A stretch of DNA of 64,000 nt, from assembly GCF_030816895.1 (NCBI RefSeq), contig NZ_JAUSYL010000001.1:744001-808000 (forward strand), in the 5' to 3' direction. This document shows, piece after piece, positions 17,399 to 25,056 of the stretch. Within the stretch, counting starts at the first letter, position 1. Each line of letters starts with the position of its first letter. This DNA comes from Clavibacter sp. B3I6. Its GTDB lineage: Bacteria; Actinomycetota; Actinomycetes; Actinomycetales; Microbacteriaceae. The position numbers and the translations under genes are program-made. The notes beneath the pieces were generated by a model. That model saw only the letters and a list, made by a program, of their open reading frames with translations, ran no database searches and was not told the DNA's origin.

Positions 17399-17956
17399 CT
17401 AGACCTCGAGGAGTTCGGTCTCTTTGCGCTTCAGCGCGTCGTCGACCTGGTCGGTGTGCGTCTTGGTGAGGGCCTCGAGCTCCTTCTCGCCGCGCGCGAC
17501 CTCGTCGTCGCCGACCTCGCCCTTGAGCGCGTCCAGCTCGTCCTTCGAGCGACGGCGGACGTTGCGGACGCTGACGCGCCCCTCCTCGGCCTTGCCGCGG
17601 ACGATCTTCACGAACTCCTTGCGGCGGTCCTCCGTGAGCTCGGGGAGCGTGAGGCGCACCATCTCGCCGTCGTTGCCGACGGTGGCGCTGAGGTTCGGGA
17701 CGTTGACGAGGGCCTTCTCGATCTCCTTGAGGGCCGTCTTGTCGTAGGGCGTGACGATGAGCGTGCGCGCCTCGGGGTTGTTCATGCTCGCGAGCTGGCC
17801 GAGCGGCGTGGGGCTGCCGTAGTACTCGACCATGACCTTCTGGAAGAGGGCGGGGTTGGCACGGCCCGTGCGCACGGTGCCGAAGTCCTCCTTCACCGAC
17901 TCGACGGCCTTGCCCATCCGGTCTCGGGCATCTGCGAGGACTTCGGCGACGGTCAC
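17399..17956 (-). CDS. frr: ribosome recycling factor
   Basis: 185 aa, the normal family length. Splits post-termination ribosomes with EF-G. The conserved FGTVRTGRANPALF and RRKEFVKIVRGKAEEGRVSV segments are present. GTG start with AAGGAG 6 nt upstream. It lies between pyrH and cdsA in the conserved rpsB-tsf-pyrH-frr-cdsA order. Confidence 0.97.
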   Translation of the reverse strand: MTVAEVLADARDRMGKAVESVKEDFGTVRTGRANPALFQKVMVEYYGSPTPLGQLASMNNPEARTLIVTPYDKTALKEIEKALVNVPNLSATVGNDGEMVRLTLPELTEDRRKEFVKIVRGKAEEGRVSVRNVRRRSKDELDALKGEVGDDEVARGEKELEALTKTHTDQVDDALKRKETELLEV

Positions 17957-17998
17957 GGGATCTCCTTCGGTAGCGCGGGCGCGATGGGCGCCCGATCG

Positions 17999-18004
17999 AT
18001 CTTA
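17999..18004 (-). promoter_or_regulatory. possible frr -10 element
   Basis: TAAGAT on the minus strand in the 115-bp pyrH-frr gap, about 42 nt before the frr GTG. No good -35. frr may also be read through from pyrH. Confidence 0.35.
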
Positions 18005-18071
18005 ACGCGGATGGGGAGGCGCTCCGCCCGCGGCGGCCCGTCCGGGCCCTCCGCGCGCCGAGCGCCGGACG

Positions 18072-18788
18072 TCAGTTGGAGACGATGGTCCCGATGCGCT
18101 CGCCCCGGATGGCGCGGGTGACGTTGCCCCCGGGCTCCATGCCGAAGACGACCATCTTCATGTCGTTGTCCATGCAGAGGCTGAAGGCGGTCGAGTCGAC
18201 GACCTTGAGCCCGCGCTGCAGGGCGTCCTGGTAGGTGAGGGTGTCGAGCAGGGTGGCGGAGGAGTCCGTGCGGGGGTCCCCCGTGTAGACCCCGTCGACG
18301 CCGTTCTTCGCGACGAGGACCTCGGTGGCCGAGATCTCGAGGGCGCGCTGCGCGGCGACGGTGTCGGTCGAGAAGTACGGCAGGCCGGCGCCGGCGCCGA
18401 AGATGACGATGCGGCCCTTCTCCAGGTGGCGCACGGCGCGACGCGGGATGTAGGGTTCGGCGACCTGGGTCATCGAGATGGCGGACTGCACGCGCGTGGC
18501 GGCGCCCGCCTGCTCGAGGAAGTCCTGCAGGGCGAGGGCGTTCATCACGGTGCCGAGCATGCCCATGTAGTCGGCGCGGCCGCGGTCCATGCCGCGCTGC
18601 GAGAGCTGCGCGCCGCGGAAGAAGTTGCCGCCGCCGACGACGATGGCGACCTCGACGGTCTTCGCCGCCTCCGCGATCTCGCGGGCCAGCGCGCTGACGA
18701 CGTCCGGGTCCACGCCCATCTGGCCGCCGCCGAAGGACTCCCCCGAGAGCTTCAGGAGGACGCGGCGGGTGGTGGTCTGATCGGTCAT
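18072..18788 (-). CDS. pyrH: UMP kinase
   Basis: Phosphorylates UMP to UDP in pyrimidine synthesis; bacterial hexameric amino-acid-kinase type. 238 aa. LLKLSGESFGG (phosphate binding), VVGGGNFFRGAQLS (nucleotide/UMP site), GLPYFSTDTVAAQRA and NGVDGVYTGDPR are visible. ATG 18788. It is separated from tsf by a terminator, so it needs its own promoter. Confidence 0.97.
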   Translation of the reverse strand: MTDQTTTRRVLLKLSGESFGGGQMGVDPDVVSALAREIAEAAKTVEVAIVVGGGNFFRGAQLSQRGMDRGRADYMGMLGTVMNALALQDFLEQAGAATRVQSAISMTQVAEPYIPRRAVRHLEKGRIVIFGAGAGLPYFSTDTVAAQRALEISATEVLVAKNGVDGVYTGDPRTDSSATLLDTLTYQDALQRGLKVVDSTAFSLCMDNDMKMVVFGMEPGGNVTRAIRGERIGTIVSN

Positions 18789-18838
18789 GGTGCTGTTCCC
18801 GTCCTTGCGTTCCGGTCGCCGGATCCGGCTCCGGTCCC

Positions 18839-18844
18839 AATGTA
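18839..18844 (-). promoter_or_regulatory. pyrH -10 element
   Basis: TACATT on the minus strand, about 50 nt before the pyrH ATG and downstream of the tsf terminator. No consensus -35. Confidence 0.4.
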
Positions 18845-18907
18845 CTGTGACGCCCCGCCGGCACCCGCGGCCGAACGCGCCGCCGGGTCGGCCCGGACAT
18901 GGAGAAG

Positions 18908-18937
18908 GGAGCCCGGGTCGAAGACGACCCGGGCTCC
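18908..18937 (-). terminator. terminator of the rpsB-tsf operon
   Basis: Perfect 13-bp stem (GGAGCCCGGGTCG with its complement) and an AAGA loop, 11 nt after the tsf stop. Confidence 0.85.
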
Positions 18938-18948
18938 CCGTGGTGGTG

Positions 18949-19776
18949 CTAGGCGCCGACCTTGAAGCGGGCGAAGCCCGTGACCGTGAGGCCCGCGGCC
19001 TCGACGACCTTCTTGACCGACTGCTTGTTGTCCTTCGCGTAGTCCTGCTCGAGGAGCGCGACCTGCTTGAAGTAGCCCGTGAGGCGACCCTCGATGATCT
19101 TCGGCAGGGCGGCCTCGGGCTTGCCCTCGTTGCGCGAGATCTCGGTGACGATCGCACGCTCGGCCTCGACCTTGTCGGTCGGGACGTCCTCGCGGGCGAG
19201 GTACTCCGGGTTCGCGAAGGCGATGTGCTGGGCGATGCTGCGCGCGGTCTCGGCGTCCGTGCCCGAGTAGTCGACGACGACGCCGACCTGGGGCGGGAGG
19301 TCCTTCGACGTGCGGTGGAGGTAGATCTCCTGGTGCTCGCCGGTGAGGCGCGCGACGCGGCGGAGGGCGATCCTCTCGCCGAGGATCGCAGCCTGGTCGC
19401 TGATCAGCTGGTCGACGGTCTGCTCGCCGGCGGGGGCCTGGAGCGCCTCCTCGACGGTGGACGCGCCGGCCGCGACGACGGCGGCGAGGACGGACTCGGA
19501 CAGCGCGATGAACTTGTCGTTCTTGGCGACGAAGTCGGTCTCGCACGCGAGCTCGATGAGGGTGGCGGCGCCGTCCTTCTCGGACGCGGCGACGAGGCCC
19601 TCGGCGGTGGAGCGGTCGCCGCGCTTGGCGTTGCCCTTCTGGCCCTTGAGGCGAAGGATCTCGATGGCCTTCTCGATGTCGCCGTCGGCCTCGACCAGCG
19701 CGTTCTTGCTGTCCATCATGCCGGCGCCGAGGCGGTCGCGCAGCTCTTTGACGTCAGCGGCAGTGAAGTTCGCCAT
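18949..19776 (-). CDS. tsf: elongation factor Ts
   Basis: Nucleotide exchange factor for EF-Tu. 275 aa. The N-terminal UBA-like domain has KELRDRLGAGMMDSKNALVE; the core has the TDFVAKNDKF signature. ATG 19776. It follows rpsB with a hairpin in the gap, the usual operon. Confidence 0.98.
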   Translation of the reverse strand: MANFTAADVKELRDRLGAGMMDSKNALVEADGDIEKAIEILRLKGQKGNAKRGDRSTAEGLVAASEKDGAATLIELACETDFVAKNDKFIALSESVLAAVVAAGASTVEEALQAPAGEQTVDQLISDQAAILGERIALRRVARLTGEHQEIYLHRTSKDLPPQVGVVVDYSGTDAETARSIAQHIAFANPEYLAREDVPTDKVEAERAIVTEISRNEGKPEAALPKIIEGRLTGYFKQVALLEQDYAKDNKQSVKKVVEAAGLTVTGFARFKVGA

Positions 19777-19829
19777 GCTCGTGGACTCCTTCTGTAGGTG
19801 ATGATCCGGGATCGTCCCGGGGGTGAGTG

Positions 19830-19869
19830 CCCGACGGGCGGACGCGGTTCCCCGCGCCCGCCCGTCGGG
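19830..19869 (-). terminator. rpsB-tsf intercistronic hairpin
   Basis: 11-bp perfect stem (19830-19840 with 19859-19869) in the 111-bp gap after the rpsB stop. No U-run follows, so it may be a partial terminator or mRNA-stability element that sets the rpsB:tsf ratio. Confidence 0.45.
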
Positions 19870-19887
19870 ATGGTGCGTGTGCTCGGA

Positions 19888-20835
19888 CTACTCCGAGACA
19901 GGAGCCTTCTCGGCCTCGGTCGCCTCGGCCTCGATCTTCGCCTCGGCGGCCTCGTCGGACTCGGGGGCGTGCACGGGGGCGGGGACCTCGTCCTCGGACT
20001 TCGCCTCGTTCTTGGCGGAGACCTCGGCGTCGACATCGTTCTCCTCGACGGGGAGCGCGGCCTTCGCGGCGTCGCCCTGCTCGAGGAGCTCGCGCTCCCA
20101 GTCGGCCAGCGGCTCGGAGGGCGCGGAGCCCTCGGCGTCGGGCTTCTGGTGGCGCTGGATGAGGCCCTCGGCGGCGGCGTCGGCGATGATGCGCGTCAGC
20201 AGCGCGACGGAGCGGATCGCGTCGTCGTTGCCCGGGATCGGGTACTGGACCTCGTCCGGGTCGCAGTTGGTGTCGAGGATGCCGATGACGGGGATGCCGA
20301 GCTTGCGCGCCTCGTCGATGGCGAGGTGCTCCTTCTTGGTGTCCACGACCCACATCGCCGACGGCGTCTTGGTCAGGTTCCGGATGCCGCCGAGGCTCTT
20401 CTCCAGCTTGTCGCGCTCGCGACGCTGGATGAGGAGCTCCTTCTTCGTGAAGCCGCGCGTCGTGTCGTCGAAGTCGACGAGGTCGAGCTCCTTGAGGCGG
20501 TTGAGGCGCTTGTGCACGGTCTGGAAGTTGGTCAGCAGACCACCCAGCCAGCGCTGGTTCACGTAGGGCTGGCCGACGCGCTGCGCCTGCTCGGCGATGG
20601 ACTCCTGCGCCTGCTTCTTGGTGCCGACGAAGAGGATGGTGCCGCCGTGGGCGACGGTCTCCTTGACGAAGTCGTAGGCCTTGTCGATGAGGGCCAGCGA
20701 CTGCTGGAGGTCGATGATGTAGATGCCGGAGCGCTCGGTGAAGATGAAGCGCTTCATCTTCGGGTTCCAGCGCGTCTTCGGGTGACCGAAGTGGACGCCG
20801 CAGTCGAGCAGCTGGCGGATGGTGACGACGGCCAT
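19888..20835 (-). CDS. rpsB: 30S ribosomal protein uS2
   Basis: 315 aa. S2 signatures GVHFGHPKTRWNPKM and PVIGILDTNCDPD are present. The acidic, Ala/Glu-rich tail (about 240-315) is the long C-terminal extension common in actinobacteria. ATG 20835 was chosen at the conserved MAVVTIRQLLD start. First gene of the rpsB-tsf operon. Confidence 0.97.
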   Translation of the reverse strand: MAVVTIRQLLDCGVHFGHPKTRWNPKMKRFIFTERSGIYIIDLQQSLALIDKAYDFVKETVAHGGTILFVGTKKQAQESIAEQAQRVGQPYVNQRWLGGLLTNFQTVHKRLNRLKELDLVDFDDTTRGFTKKELLIQRRERDKLEKSLGGIRNLTKTPSAMWVVDTKKEHLAIDEARKLGIPVIGILDTNCDPDEVQYPIPGNDDAIRSVALLTRIIADAAAEGLIQRHQKPDAEGSAPSEPLADWERELLEQGDAAKAALPVEENDVDAEVSAKNEAKSEDEVPAPVHAPESDEAAEAKIEAEATEAEKAPVSE

Positions 20836-21004
20836 GGCCGTACTCCTGTTCCGGCGCGCGCTCGCGCGGCGCGCCTCGTCGGTTCGCTCGGCGGTCGGGA
20901 CGACCGCTGATCCTGGTGCCCGGCACGCATCCGCTCCTCGGGCGACAGTGTTCATCGCCGTAGGGAGACCGAGTGGATGCGGAGGCCTGATGGGCACGCG
21001 TAGT

Positions 21005-21037
21005 CACCCGACCTGGATCGGGTGCTGGTCGATGGTA
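21005..21037 (-). promoter_or_regulatory. rpsB promoter and leader hairpin
   Basis: An extended -10 (TG-G-TACCAT) on the minus strand at 21032-21037, about 197 nt before rpsB, is followed by a 7-bp hairpin (21005-21011 with 21018-21024). Long structured leaders are usual for rpsB autoregulation; the assignment is an inference. Confidence 0.3.
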
Positions 21038-21061
21038 CCACCCGACGGGCGGCCCGCCGGA

Positions 21062-22519
21062 TCAGGCGCGCGCGGCGTCCTTGCGCTTCTTGGGCTTGTC
21101 GACGAACAGGGTCTCGGCCTCCTCGAGCGACATGCCGTTCGTCTCCGGGATCTTCATGAGGACGAACACGAACGACAGGGCGGCGAAGGCGGCGTACATG
21201 CCGTAGGTGAAGGGCAGCGAGAACGCGGAGAGCGCGGGGAACGAGACGGTGATGACGAAGTTCGCGATCCACTGGGCCATCGCGGCGACGCCGAGGGCCT
21301 TCGCGCGGATCCGGTTGGGGAATATCTCCCCGAGCAGCACCCAGACGAGCGGTCCCCAGGAGGCGCCGAAGCCGATGACGAAGACGTTGGCGGCGATGAT
21401 CGCGATGACGCCGAACGGCTGCGGCAGCGAGACCTCGCCGCCCTCGGTGGAGGACTGGCTGAAGCAGATGGCCATGACGGCCAGGGACACGGCCATCGCG
21501 AGGGAGCCCGTCAGCAGGATCGGGCGGCGGCCGATGCGGTCGACCAGCGCGATGGCGATGAAGGTGACGGCGACGTTCGTGACGGCCGTGATGACGGAGG
21601 TGGTGAGCGACTGGGACTCGTCGAAGCCGACCGCCTGCCAGAGCGTCGTCGAGTAGTAGAAGATCACGTTGATGCCGACGAACTGCTGGAACACGGACAG
21701 GATGATGCCGATCCAGACGATGCCCTGGAGGCCGAGCTTGCTGCCGCGGAGGGTCCCGGTGCGCTTGGCGACGCGGTCCTCCTCGATCTGGCGCTCGAGG
21801 TCGCGGCTCGCGCGGTCGATGTCCTCCTGCTTCCACACGCTCGCGAGGATGGCCTGCGCCTCCTCCTTGCGGCCCTTCTCCACGAGGTAGCGCGGGGACT
21901 CCGGGAGGCGGAAGGCGAGGACGCCGTAGATCACCGCGGGGACGGCGCAGACGATGAGCATCCAGCGCCACGCCTCGAGGCCGAACCAGAAGTCCTCCGA
22001 CGCGCCGCCCGCGGCGCCGGCGAAGACCGCGTCGGAGAGGAGAGCCGTGAAGATGCCGAGCGTGATCGCGAGCTGCTGCAGCGACGCGAGGCGGCCGCGG
22101 AGGAGCTTCGGCGAGATCTCCGCGATGTACGCGGGGGCGACGACCGACGCGATGCCGATGCCGAGGCCGCCGACGACGCGCCAGATGGTGAGGTCCCAGA
22201 CGCTGAACGCGAAGCCGGAGCCGAACGCGCTGACGAAGAAGAGGACGGCGCCGACGATCATGGTCCACCGGCGTCCGAAGCGGTCCGCGATGCGACCGGC
22301 CAGGTAGGCGCCCAGCGCGCAGCCGAGCAGCGCGCTCGCCACCGCGAGGCCGATGAGCGTCTCGCTCAGCTCGAAGCGGCCCTGGATCGCGGAGACCGCG
22401 CCGTTGATGACCGAGGAGTCGAACCCGAAGAGGAAGCCCCCCACCGCGGCCGAGACGGCCAGCCCGATCGCGCGTCGCTGGAGCTTCTTCTCATCCCGGG
22501 GGGTCGTCGTCTCGTCCAC
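21062..22519 (-). CDS. MFS sugar porter (sugar:H+ symporter)
   Basis: 485 aa, 12 TM helices. Sugar-porter signatures: GFLFGFDSSVINGAV, GRIADRFGRRWTM, RVVGGLGIGIASVVAPAYI, LPESPRYLVEKGR, QQFVGINVIFYYS, VDRIGRRP and a C-terminal IPETNGMSLEE. The substrate is probably a hexose or pentose and cannot be read from sequence. The start is uncertain: GTG 22519 or GTG 22537, neither with a good ribosome site. It stands alone between rpsB and the divergent M23 gene. Confidence 0.9.
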   Translation of the reverse strand: MDETTTPRDEKKLQRRAIGLAVSAAVGGFLFGFDSSVINGAVSAIQGRFELSETLIGLAVASALLGCALGAYLAGRIADRFGRRWTMIVGAVLFFVSAFGSGFAFSVWDLTIWRVVGGLGIGIASVVAPAYIAEISPKLLRGRLASLQQLAITLGIFTALLSDAVFAGAAGGASEDFWFGLEAWRWMLIVCAVPAVIYGVLAFRLPESPRYLVEKGRKEEAQAILASVWKQEDIDRASRDLERQIEEDRVAKRTGTLRGSKLGLQGIVWIGIILSVFQQFVGINVIFYYSTTLWQAVGFDESQSLTTSVITAVTNVAVTFIAIALVDRIGRRPILLTGSLAMAVSLAVMAICFSQSSTEGGEVSLPQPFGVIAIIAANVFVIGFGASWGPLVWVLLGEIFPNRIRAKALGVAAMAQWIANFVITVSFPALSAFSLPFTYGMYAAFAALSFVFVLMKIPETNGMSLEEAETLFVDKPKKRKDAARA

Positions 22520-22635
22520 AACGGACCACTCTGCCACTTCTGCGCGACCCGGGGGACCGCGGCGGAGGCCGCCGTCGAGGACGGCACCATGCCCGGCGGG
22601 CGACCGGGACGGATCGCCCCGGGACGGAGGCGCGG

Positions 22636-23238
22636 ATGCACGGCGGGGATGCGGCACGGAGGGCGTGCGCGGTCGCGCTGGCGGCGGGGCTCGTGGTGGG
22701 AGGAGCGTCGCCCGGGTCGCTCCCCGGTGCGGGGACGGCGGCGGCGACCGTCGGTGCTGCGTCGTCGGGTGCTGCGGCGCCGGATCCTGCGGCGTCGGGT
22801 GCCGCAGCGCCGCCTGTCGTCGCTCCTCGGTGGAGGTGGCCCATCGATCCCCCGCACATAGTGACGCGCCCCTTCGAGGCTCCGACCACCGCGTACGGCC
22901 CGGGGCACCGCGGCATCGACATCGCCGTAGAACCGGGCGCCGAGGTGCGCGCTCCCGCGGACGGGACGGTGTCCTTCGCGGGCGTGGTCGTCGACCGGCC
23001 CGTCGTGAGCATCCGACACGCGGACGGACTCGTGTCGTCGGTCGAGCCGGTCGTCCCCGTGGTGTCCGCGGGCGACGCGGTGGTCGCCGGCCAGGTCGTC
23101 GGCACGGTCGCCGCGGAGCCGCGCCACGAACCCGACGGCGGGATCCACCTGGGGGCGCGGCTGCACGGCGAGTACGTGGATCCAGCCCTGCTGCTGGCCG
23201 CGCTGCGCCACGCGGTGCTGCTGCCGTTGGACCCCTGA
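22636..23238 (+). CDS. secreted M23 (LytM-type) peptidase-like protein
   Basis: 200 aa. Signal peptide (about 8-33), Ala/Pro linker, then the LytM domain. First metal ligands are present in GHRGIDIAV (His91, Asp95). The second motif, normally HxH, reads GGIHLGARLHG, so only one His of the pair is in register. Activity is uncertain; it may be a regulator or binder of peptidoglycan. An M23 gene next to rpsB and xerC is a conserved actinobacterial arrangement. Confidence 0.85.
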   Translation: MHGGDAARRACAVALAAGLVVGGASPGSLPGAGTAAATVGAASSGAAAPDPAASGAAAPPVVAPRWRWPIDPPHIVTRPFEAPTTAYGPGHRGIDIAVEPGAEVRAPADGTVSFAGVVVDRPVVSIRHADGLVSSVEPVVPVVSAGDAVVAGQVVGTVAAEPRHEPDGGIHLGARLHGEYVDPALLLAALRHAVLLPLDP

Positions 23239-23245
23239 GGGGCCC

Positions 23246-23273
23246 GGGGTCCGGGGTCCGGGGTCCGGGGTCC
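23246..23273. repeat. 7-bp tandem repeat
   Basis: Four perfect head-to-tail copies of GGGGTCC, with another isolated copy at 23292-23298, in the gap between the convergent M23 and xerC genes. Confidence 0.8.
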
Positions 23274-23377
23274 GGCACGGGTCAGGGCTCCGGGGTCCGG
23301 GGCCGAGCTGTCGGACGGCCCGGTCGACGGATCAGCCCGCGGCCGGAGGCCCGGACGGATGCGGCCGTCGTCGGCCG

Positions 23378-24364
23378 TCAGGCGCGCGGATGCGCACCCT
23401 CGTAGCTGCGGCGCAGCCGGTCGATGGAGACGTGCGTGTAGATCTGGGTCGTGCCGAGGCTCGCGTGGCCGAGCATCTCCTGCACGGTGCGAAGGTCCGC
23501 TCCCCCGTCCAGCAGGTGCGTGGCCGCCGTGTGGCGGAGCGCATGCGGACCCTGCGGCCCGGAGCCCGGGATGTCCGCGAGCAGGGACGCGACGAGCCCG
23601 TAGACCGCCCGCGAGCCGAGCCGCCCTCCGCGCGCGCCGAGGAACAGCGCCGTCCCCGTCCGGGCGGAGACCAGGCGCGGCCGACCGCGGGTCGCGTACG
23701 CGTCGAGGGCGTCGGCGGCGGGGACGCCGAACGGGACCACGCGCTCGCGGTCGCCCTTGCCGATCACGCGCACCGTGAGGCGCGAGGCGTCCACGTCGCC
23801 GAGCTGGAGTCCGGTGAGCTCCGACACCCGCAGCGCCGATGCGTACAGCAGTTCGATCACGGCGAGGTCGCGGAGGGCGGCGGGGTCGTCGTCCGCGACG
23901 CGCTCCGCCAGGCCGCCCAGCAGCGCGCTCATCTGCTCGCGGGCCAGCACGCGCGGCAGGTGCGATCCGGGGCGTGGGGCCTTGAGCCGCACGGCGGGAT
24001 CGGCCTCGACCCGGCCCGAGCGCAGGAGCCATGCCCCGAAGCCGCGCGCGGCTGCGGAGCGCCGAGCCAACGTGGCGGGGGCGAGCCGCGCCTGGGATCC
24101 CCGCCACATCCAGTCGCGGAGCACCTCGAGATCGAGGCCCGCGGAGGTCGTGATGCCCGAGCGGGCGGCATGCGCGGCGAGGTCGCGCAGGTCGGACGAG
24201 TAGGCCCGCACCGTCTGCTCGGCGCTCCCCCGCTCCCGGCTCATGGAGGTCGCGAAGCCCGTGATGTCCGCCTCCAGCGGCGAGGCGTCCGGGGACCGGG
24301 GCGCCGACGAGGCGCGCTCGGCGTCGGCTGACGTCGTCGCACCCGCCGTCCGCATCGTGTCCAT
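23378..24364 (-). CDS. xerC: tyrosine recombinase XerC, chromosome dimer resolution
   Basis: 328 aa. N-terminal SAM-like core-binding domain (about 30-120) and a catalytic domain with all active residues: Arg in SALRVSEL, Lys in IGKGDRER, HALRH, GHAS and the nucleophile Tyr309 in TTQIYTHV. Its place beside dprA/comM is the conserved chromosomal one, so it is the housekeeping recombinase, not the integrase of the adjacent element. Start supported by a leaderless -10. Confidence 0.93.
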   Translation of the reverse strand: MDTMRTAGATTSADAERASSAPRSPDASPLEADITGFATSMSRERGSAEQTVRAYSSDLRDLAAHAARSGITTSAGLDLEVLRDWMWRGSQARLAPATLARRSAAARGFGAWLLRSGRVEADPAVRLKAPRPGSHLPRVLAREQMSALLGGLAERVADDDPAALRDLAVIELLYASALRVSELTGLQLGDVDASRLTVRVIGKGDRERVVPFGVPAADALDAYATRGRPRLVSARTGTALFLGARGGRLGSRAVYGLVASLLADIPGSGPQGPHALRHTAATHLLDGGADLRTVQEMLGHASLGTTQIYTHVSIDRLRRSYEGAHPRA

Positions 24365-24370
24365 CCCGGA

Positions 24371-24376
24371 AGGCTA
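24371..24376 (-). promoter_or_regulatory. leaderless -10 of xerC
   Basis: TAGCCT on the minus strand, exactly 6 nt before the ATG at 24364. xerC can therefore be transcribed although dprA upstream is interrupted. Confidence 0.55.
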
Positions 24377-24522
24377 CGGGTAGCGGATCGTCACGACGTC
24401 TCCCCCGCGGCGTGGCACGGGCGGGAGGACGGGACCGGAGGACGCCCCGCGCGATGGGGCGGCGCGGCACGCGGCGCTCACGCCTCGCCCGCAGCCGTCA
24501 CCGGCCAGGTGCTCGTGCCGTG

Positions 24523-25041
24523 TCAGCGCGACGCGGGACGCCGCACCCAGCCGCCGTCCGGTCGCGCGACCGCGCCCTCGAGCTCGAGCAGTCCCAGCAC
24601 GGACGAGGTCTCCGCGACGCCGAGCCCGGCGCGTGCCGCGACGTCCCCGGTGTCCCGCCCGCGCCGCACGGCCAGCGCGTCGAGCACGCGCGCGATGCGT
24701 GGATCTGCCTGGCCGGCCGTGCCTGCGCGGGCGGACGCGGTCGCGCTCCCGCCCGGCGCATCGCGCGCATCTTCGACAGGCTCCGGCCGGATGAGGCCGC
24801 CCCACGCGGGGACCAGGTCCATCACGTCGTCGGCGGAGGTGATGCACACCGCCCCCGACTCCCGCAGGAGCCGATGGCAGCCGGACGACGAGACGCTGGT
24901 CACGGGTCCGGGCACCGCGCCGAGGGGCCGCTCGAGGGCGAGCGCGTGGTTCGCGGTGTTCAGGGAGCCGCTGCGCGCTCCCGCCTCGACGACCACCGTG
25001 GCCGCGCTGACCGCTGCGATGAGGCGGTTCCGCAGCAGGAA
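24523..25041 (-). pseudogene. dprA: dprA, 3' fragment (C-terminal part), cut by the integrated element
   Basis: Encodes the end of the DprA Rossmann domain from FLLRNRLIAAVSAATVVVEAG through GSLNTANHALALE, then the C-terminal winged-helix-like domain ending GGWVRRPASR. DprA loads RecA on incoming single-stranded DNA in transformation. This fragment has no start of its own near the junction and is separated by 11 kb from its 5' part at 36084-37063. Joining the two across the AGCAGGAA core gives one continuous 497-codon frame, so the damage is only the insertion. Confidence 0.92.
25023..25041. other. attL (dprA half-site plus core)
   Basis: Core AGCAGGAA at 25034-25041, preceded by the dprA-derived arm GGCGGTTCC (25023-25031). 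The likely central dinucleotide is the AG at 25034-25035, by the symmetry of the rebuilt attB. Confidence 0.8.
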
Positions 25042-25044
25042 AGA

Positions 25045-25050
25045 TACGTT
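25045..25050 (+). promoter_or_regulatory. integrase -10 element
   Basis: TACGTT, exactly 6 nt before the integrase ATG and just right of the attL core. Its -35 region in the integrated state is dprA sequence (AGGCGG, 25022-25027), a poor match; in the excised circle it would be TCGACA from the right end (36072-36077), 17 bp away. Confidence 0.65.
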
Positions 25051-25056
25051 GCATAC

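Noticed and set aside
23246..23298. CRISPR-like array
   Set aside because: Units are 7 bp without spacers and no cas gene is present.
23378..24364. Tyrosine recombinase as the integrase of the nearby element
   Set aside because: It has XerC features, lies outside the att repeats and is in its conserved chromosomal position; the serine recombinase inside the element is the better candidate.
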